Shown: piece by piece, positions 4,800 to 7,442 of the stretch | How the letters are laid out: each line of letters starts with the position of its first letter | Numbering within the stretch: position 1 is the stretch's first letter | Source of the DNA: URNF01 sp045634325 | GTDB lineage: Bacteria > Bacillota > Clostridia > Oscillospirales > Acutalibacteraceae | DNA: 7,442 nucleotides | Assembly (NCBI GenBank): GCA_045634325.1 | Contig: JAZRAA010000022.1 | Location: forward strand, 1 to 7,442 | Direction: 5' to 3' | Notes under the pieces: model-generated | The model's input: only the letters and a program-made list of their open reading frames with translations | Told to the model about the DNA's origin: nothing | Databases searched by the model: none | Program-made: the position numbers and the translations under genes

Positions 4800-4847
4800 A
4801 AAAATCGCATAATTCACGGGAATTTCCCGAAAATCATGCGATTTTTT
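4800..4847. terminator. Nested hairpin, probable bidirectional terminator
   Basis: An outer inverted repeat of 11 bp (AAAAATCGCAT at 4800-4810, ATGCGATTTTT at 4836-4846) encloses an inner perfect one (CGGGAA-T-TTCCCG, 4817-4829). Read leftward the structure ends in five Ts, and read rightward in six. It begins 13 nt past the DUF1599 stop and ends 4 nt before the -35 of the next leftward promoter, so it separates two leftward units. A cruciform or protein-binding role is also possible. Confidence 0.65.
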
Positions 4848-4859
4848 GTGACTGATTGG

Positions 4860-5144
4860 CTAATTCGCGGCGGCTTTCTCCACATCCAGTTCCATAACCG
4901 TCATAATAGCGTAATTCGCCAAATCAACCAACGTGTCGCGGACGCTCTCATCATGGACGGATTGCGCATTGTTGCGTGTCAGCGTCTTGAAACGGTTCAG
5001 TTTGTCCGAAAGGCGGATTCTCGCCATAGCCGCGCCTTCTTCAAGCCACGTTTTATGAAAGCTATCGCCGTAGTCGGCGTTCTTGCGCTCGTACAGCGCG
5101 TGGATTTCGTTGCAAAGCGCGGCGTGTCGTTCAACGTTCGTCAT
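4860..5144 (-). CDS. DUF1599 / nucleotide-modification-associated domain 1 protein, 94 aa
   Basis: This is a short all-alpha protein matching DUF1599. Signatures are LYERKNADYGDSFHKTW (17-33), ARIRLSDKLNRFKTL (41-55) and DESVRDTLVDLANYAIMTVM (65-84). The family is widespread in phages and is labelled nucleotide modification associated domain 1. The spacing of acidic residues (D24, D47, D65, D70, D74) resembles the metal sites of MazG-like NTP pyrophosphatases, though activity is not established. The length is that of a complete single domain. GGAGG lies 7 nt before ATG 5144, and the ATGA overlap with the thyX stop shows coupling. Being next to ThyX places it in dNTP pool management or preparation of a modified nucleotide. 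It is the last gene of its unit, followed by the hairpin at 4800-4847. Confidence 0.85.
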   Translation of the reverse strand: MTNVERHAALCNEIHALYERKNADYGDSFHKTWLEEGAAMARIRLSDKLNRFKTLTRNNAQSVHDESVRDTLVDLANYAIMTVMELDVEKAAAN

Positions 5145-5755
5145 GTCGCGGCCTCCAAATCATCAAACACGACGGGAACAATCTCTTTCGCCTGACGCAA
5201 CAGGTCGGCGCACAGGCGGCGAATATCCGGGTGCGCGGCCTTGCCGCAACGCAGACGGAAAATATGCCGCCATTCCCTGAGATTAGCGGTCACGTACAGC
5301 GTTGTAGCAGTGCAAAGCGGCAACACGGCGCGGGCGGTTTCAGGCGATACGCCGCTTTGAAGCATGAATCTGTATGTTTCGTCGGCTGTCTCACAGAGGG
5401 ACTTCCATTTAAATTCGGATGATGAATCCCACGGCAATTCATGCGGACGGATAACCTCAATTCCGGCCTCATAGCGGACATAGCGCGTTGATTCCTGAGT
5501 AAACGCTACGCCGATACGGTGGCGCGTCAGTTCATTTGCGATTGCGCGGTCGGTGCGGATAGTCGCCGACAAGGAAACGTGCTCCAATACGGATTCATGC
5601 CCCCAATCAATGAGTTTTCGCACAAGGGCGCAATCAGATTCAAACCCGGTTCCGGCGCTCTTGTGGGAAATTCTCGCGGCGTCGGCGATTTTCTCAATGA
5701 TTTCCCGTCCGGTCAAGTCGGATTTCAAACGGGCATACGGTTCAACGATTTTCAT
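5141..5755 (-). CDS. thyX: Flavin-dependent thymidylate synthase ThyX
   Basis: ThyX makes dTMP from dUMP using methylene-tetrahydrofolate, NADPH and FAD, as a homotetramer in the cytoplasm. The signature is at 78-92, RHRIGVAFTQESTRY, giving the flavin/dUMP-binding Arg and Ser residues. WGHESVLEHVSLSATI (51-66) is the conserved H-x-S-x-x-E-H segment and EWRHIFRLRC (161-170) the C-terminal substrate-binding helix. AHPDIRR (174-180) and IVPVVFDDL (192-200) complete the fold. At 204 residues it is somewhat shorter than most bacterial ThyX (220-250) but fits phage forms. The motif has eight residues between RHR and Ser rather than the textbook seven. GGAGG (5763-5767) 7 nt before ATG 5755 fixes the start. 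The ribosome site lies just past the upstream stop codon. The enzyme supports phage DNA synthesis. Confidence 0.93.
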   Translation of the reverse strand: MKIVEPYARLKSDLTGREIIEKIADAARISHKSAGTGFESDCALVRKLIDWGHESVLEHVSLSATIRTDRAIANELTRHRIGVAFTQESTRYVRYEAGIEVIRPHELPWDSSSEFKWKSLCETADETYRFMLQSGVSPETARAVLPLCTATTLYVTANLREWRHIFRLRCGKAAHPDIRRLCADLLRQAKEIVPVVFDDLEAAT

Positions 5756-5768
5756 AGTGTTTCCTCCT

Positions 5769-6134
5769 TTACGCGCTTTCCGTCTTAACTTTCGCCGCCA
5801 TTTTCCGCGCTTCCACGGGAATATGGCATTTAGCCGCGTTTTGGCAACGTTTGAACGTACAGTTCAAGCAAGCGTCGCATTCGGCGCGGTTCATGCGCTC
5901 CTGAGCTTCCAACCGCTTTTTCTTGCGTTCTTTTTCCGCGCCGTTTTTCGTTGGAGTGCGGCGATATTCAACGCCGGATTCCAGACACCAGCGTTTCACA
6001 GCCTCCGCGCCGCACTTGTATTTTTTGCGCAGTTCGTTCAAACTGTGCAACGGCGCAACGTCCGAAAAATCGGCTGGAATCTGGCGCATTTTCGCCCGTG
6101 GAATGCGGATTCCGTGTTTCGGCATTTCCGTCAC
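5769..6134 (-). CDS. Putative DNA-binding protein with C-terminal Cys cluster, 121 aa
   Basis: Residues 31-52 (SLNELRKKYKCGAEAVKRWC) look like a helix-turn-helix, with a 'L-x-E-L-x-x-x-Y-x-C-G-x-x-x-V-x-R-W' pattern seen in phage regulators. A strongly basic coiled segment (about 64-84) follows. A cysteine cluster then follows: C86-x2-C89-x2-C92-x4-C97-x5-C103-H104, enough for a zinc site or possibly an Fe-S site. The combination suggests a DNA- or RNA-binding protein of the early region; no named family is recognised. The gene starts by ATGA overlap with the DUF1064 gene and has no clear ribosome site of its own, so it is probably translated by reinitiation. A second in-frame ATG lies at 6125. 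It ends 13 nt before thyX. Confidence 0.72.
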   Translation of the reverse strand: MTEMPKHGIRIPRAKMRQIPADFSDVAPLHSLNELRKKYKCGAEAVKRWCLESGVEYRRTPTKNGAEKERKKKRLEAQERMNRAECDACLNCTFKRCQNAAKCHIPVEARKMAAKVKTESA

Positions 6135-6496
6135 GTCTCCAAAATGCGGATTCCGTTTCGATTGAGCATGAGTTTCCGCTTGATTTCATACTCTTTCGTT
6201 TTTTTGCCCTTCACATCTTCCACAACAAGCCGCCAATAATCGGGTAAAGCTATGCTCCCGCCTACCGGTTCCTCATAGCTAAAATCAGCGACATATTGCA
6301 AGGCGCGTACAGTCTCGCCCGTGTCTGCGGCTTTGTACGCCTCTTCCAGCGTGAAATGCGGTTGCAAGCGCAGATTGCGGATATGTCCGGCGCGTTGCAT
6401 AAGCAGAAGTTGTTGGTACCGTTCCGCTTCTTTTGCGCTGTCAAATGTGATTCCGTTCACGGCGGTTTTCCGGTTCCTGTATTTGCTTACACGCAT
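6131..6496 (-). CDS. DUF1064 putative PD-(D/E)xK nuclease, 121 aa
   Basis: This matches DUF1064, a phage family with a restriction-endonuclease-like fold, often proposed to act in recombination or DNA processing. Visible marks are SKYRNRKTAVNGITFDSAKE (4-23), the acidic helix EAERYQQL, LRLQPHFTL (42-50) and the catalytic strands YVADF (68-72, D71) and VVEDVKGKKTK (91-101, D94-x-K96). YEIKRKLML follows. I chose ATG 6496 because GAGG (6508-6505) is 8 nt upstream; a GTG at 6505 overlaps the ribosome site. The length is normal. Its stop overlaps the start of the next gene by ATGA. The catalytic assignment is from motif inspection, and activity of the family is not firmly proven to my knowledge. 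Confidence 0.87.
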   Translation of the reverse strand: MRVSKYRNRKTAVNGITFDSAKEAERYQQLLLMQRAGHIRNLRLQPHFTLEEAYKAADTGETVRALQYVADFSYEEPVGGSIALPDYWRLVVEDVKGKKTKEYEIKRKLMLNRNGIRILET

Positions 6497-6501
6497 ATTC
6501 T

Positions 6502-6687
6502 TCACCTCAATTCCGTTTTTAAGCCGCCTTGACGCGCCTTTCTCTTTGCGCGGCTCTTGTTACGCTCCACACTGAAAAGCGCGTCTAAGGCAAAGCGTTC
6601 GCCTTGTGGCGGCGGTTATTTCCCATTCTCCAACTTGCGGCGCACTTTCTGCACAAGAAAATCCCAACATGCCCCCCTATCCGTCAT
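6502..6687 (-). pseudogene. Possible broken small gene between the PP-loop and DUF1064 genes
   Basis: One minus-strand frame carries two protein-like pieces separated by a single TAA (6618-6616). The first is 23 codons from ATG 6687, starting MTDRGACWDFLVQKVRRKLE. The second is an open stretch containing GERFALDALFSVERNK, then a basic RAKRKARQGGL segment, ending at TGA 6504-6502. The second piece has only a GTG (6570) without a ribosome site as start. Alternatively, a short frame from ATG 6626 (MGNNRRHK) could join the second piece by a one-base shift. The composition of the second piece and its snug end at the DUF1064 ribosome site suggest real coding history. It is uncertain whether this is a pseudogene, a recoded gene or non-coding. 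Confidence 0.28.
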
Positions 6688-7442
6688 AACATCCGCACGG
6701 CGCCCCGCAAAGGCAACCCGGCGAATCTGGAAAGAGACTGTCGAAAGAGATTTGCGCGTCCTCAAAGGCCTTGTTGCGCAAATACTCTTCACGGTATTCC
6801 TCCCATGACCAGCTACGGCCTAAGCCCTTGACGGTTTTCAGCGTCGGCGCGGCGTTACGCTCCATAGCGATTGCGCGGTCAAACAGTTCCGGGTATTTCT
6901 CCCACAGTTCCCGGATTTCCGCTTTCTTCATCGACGGGCAAAAAAAGCAAGAGCTCTTTCCGGGTTTTGGAAGTCCTTCCGCCTCAATCACGCGGACGCA
7001 ATCGGCGCGTGTCCAGCCCCAATCATAGAGCGGGTAATGGTGGGCGTACTTCTTATTCAGCGCGTCCGCCTCCGCCGCGTGTTCTACGCGGCGTTTCTCT
7101 CCGGCGTCATAACCAATGTATTTATCCACTCTGCCCCCCCCCGCCCAAATTGCTTGACAGCGCGGGTCGTTGTTGCACAGCTTTTCTTGCGTTCCTATCT
7201 TATGCTTCAAGGAACACTTTTTGAAACCATACGCAATCGACGGCAAAGTGTTGGATTTCAGGCTTTCCGCTTCCAGCGTCATCCGCTCCCCGTCTTTGTT
7301 GAAATAGCGCGTGACGTTGATTTCAGGAAGTCCGCGCTCTTTCAGCCATGCGCCGAAAGTCTCAATGAACTGGTAGGTATGCGGTTGTTCGCCGCCCGTG
7401 TCGGCGAACGTAATCAGGTCTATCGGAATGCCGCGCTGATAC
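6677..7442 (-). CDS. Phage PAPS-reductase-like PP-loop protein, N-terminus off the window
   Basis: The frame is open from the window's right edge to TAG at 6677, giving 254 visible residues. The ATG at 7282 is internal, because clear family sequence lies upstream: GIPIDLITFADTGGEQPHTY, where the ADTGGE-P-x-T-Y pattern is typical of phage PAPS-reductase-like proteins. Downstream are KKCSLKHKIGTQEKLC (Cys-rich), IGYDAGEKRR, YPLYDWGWTRADC, and PGKSSCFFCPSMKK with its C-x-x-C pair. The tail ends CLCGAPCGC. The PP-loop itself must lie in the missing N-terminal 20-30 residues. The cysteines at the KKC, LC, RC and SCFFC positions could hold an Fe-S cluster, unlike the second PP-loop protein at 3724-4389. 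On its coding strand the gene contains a run of nine Gs (7142-7134) encoding the AGGGR segment. The substrate is unknown. Confidence 0.85.
   Translation of the reverse strand, partial: YQRGIPIDLITFADTGGEQPHTYQFIETFGAWLKERGLPEINVTRYFNKDGERMTLEAESLKSNTLPSIAYGFKKCSLKHKIGTQEKLCNNDPRCQAIWAGGGRVDKYIGYDAGEKRRVEHAAEADALNKKYAHHYPLYDWGWTRADCVRVIEAEGLPKPGKSSCFFCPSMKKAEIRELWEKYPELFDRAIAMERNAAPTLKTVKGLGRSWSWEEYREEYLRNKAFEDAQISFDSLFPDSPGCLCGAPCGCYDG
7134..7142 (-). repeat. Nine-base homopolymer (G9 on the coding strand)
   Basis: A run of nine C on the plus strand, read as G9 inside the PP-loop gene. At this length the frame encodes Ala-Gly-Gly-Gly-Arg and stays open. Gain or loss of one base would shift the frame and remove the conserved IGYDAGE and Cys-x-x-Cys region. 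It is a slippage-prone site and also a place where sequencing errors are common. Confidence 0.8.

Noticed and set aside
4731..5195. Plus-strand open frame, 154 codons, preceded by an AAGGAAGG-like ribosome site
   Set aside because: The ribosome-like sequence made it worth a look, but most of the frame is antisense to the DUF1599 gene and it runs through the hairpin at 4800-4847. No recognisable domain.
5553..6239. Long plus-strand open frame, 228 codons, across thyX and the Cys-cluster gene
   Set aside because: It is antisense to two well supported minus-strand genes, is Phe/Arg/Ser-rich in a way typical of reverse-frame shadows, and has no ribosome site.
7151..7158. TTGACA-like hexamer on the plus strand inside the right-edge PP-loop gene
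   Set aside because: No -10 hexamer at suitable spacing and it lies within coding sequence in the opposite direction.
1..7442. CRISPR array, tRNA genes, insertion sequence ends, integrase attachment sites
   Set aside because: I looked for regularly spaced direct repeats, cloverleaf-like stretches, terminal inverted repeats with a transposase, and paired direct repeats, and saw none.

Overview
The window looks like part of a temperate phage or prophage (or a phage-derived island) of a Gram-positive, probably Firmicutes, host with roughly balanced base composition. The evidence is dense packing of short genes, stop/start overlaps, strong GGAGG ribosome sites, near-consensus TTGACA-17-TATAAT promoters, and families typical of phages: DUF1064, DUF1599, ThyX, phage PAPS-reductase-like PP-loop proteins, ParB-domain proteins and an ADP-ribosyltransferase. 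No terminase, portal, integrase or tRNA is visible, so the host and the type of element are inferred.

Most genes run leftward (minus strand). Read from the right edge they are: a PAPS-reductase-like protein cut by the window end (6677-7442); a short stretch that may hold a broken small gene (6502-6687); a DUF1064 putative nuclease (6131-6496); a Cys-cluster putative DNA-binding protein (5769-6134); thyX (5141-5755); and a DUF1599 protein (4860-5144). The last four are tightly coupled. A nested hairpin at 4800-4847 probably ends this unit. A consensus promoter (4768-4796) starts the next unit immediately beyond it: a structured leader of about 160 nt, an unknown 69-residue protein (4389-4598), a complete PAPS-reductase-like PP-loop protein (3724-4389) and a ParB-domain protein (3072-3737). 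The last two form a pair resembling IbrA/IbrB.

A short rightward cassette (about 2042-3093) interrupts the leftward genes. It has its own promoter with a palindrome in the spacer and three small genes: unknown, helix-turn-helix-like, and ASCH domain. It collides tail to tail with the ParB gene. To its left, leftward genes resume with a ParB-DUF4417 fusion (962-1996) overlapping an ADP-ribosyltransferase with intact R, STS and ExE motifs (352-975). A third consensus promoter (317-345) drives a 51-residue basic protein (111-266), possibly followed by a gene leaving the left edge.

Functionally, the right half is nucleotide and DNA metabolism: dTMP synthesis, a nucleotide-modification-associated domain, a putative nuclease and two PP-loop enzymes. 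The left half pairs ParB-type nucleotidase/DNA-binding domains with enzymes that could modify macromolecules. The most interesting possibility is that the two ParB-partner pairs (ParB with PP-loop enzyme, ParB-DUF4417 with ADP-ribosyltransferase) are accessory modification or host-takeover modules. That is an inference from domain content and gene order only.
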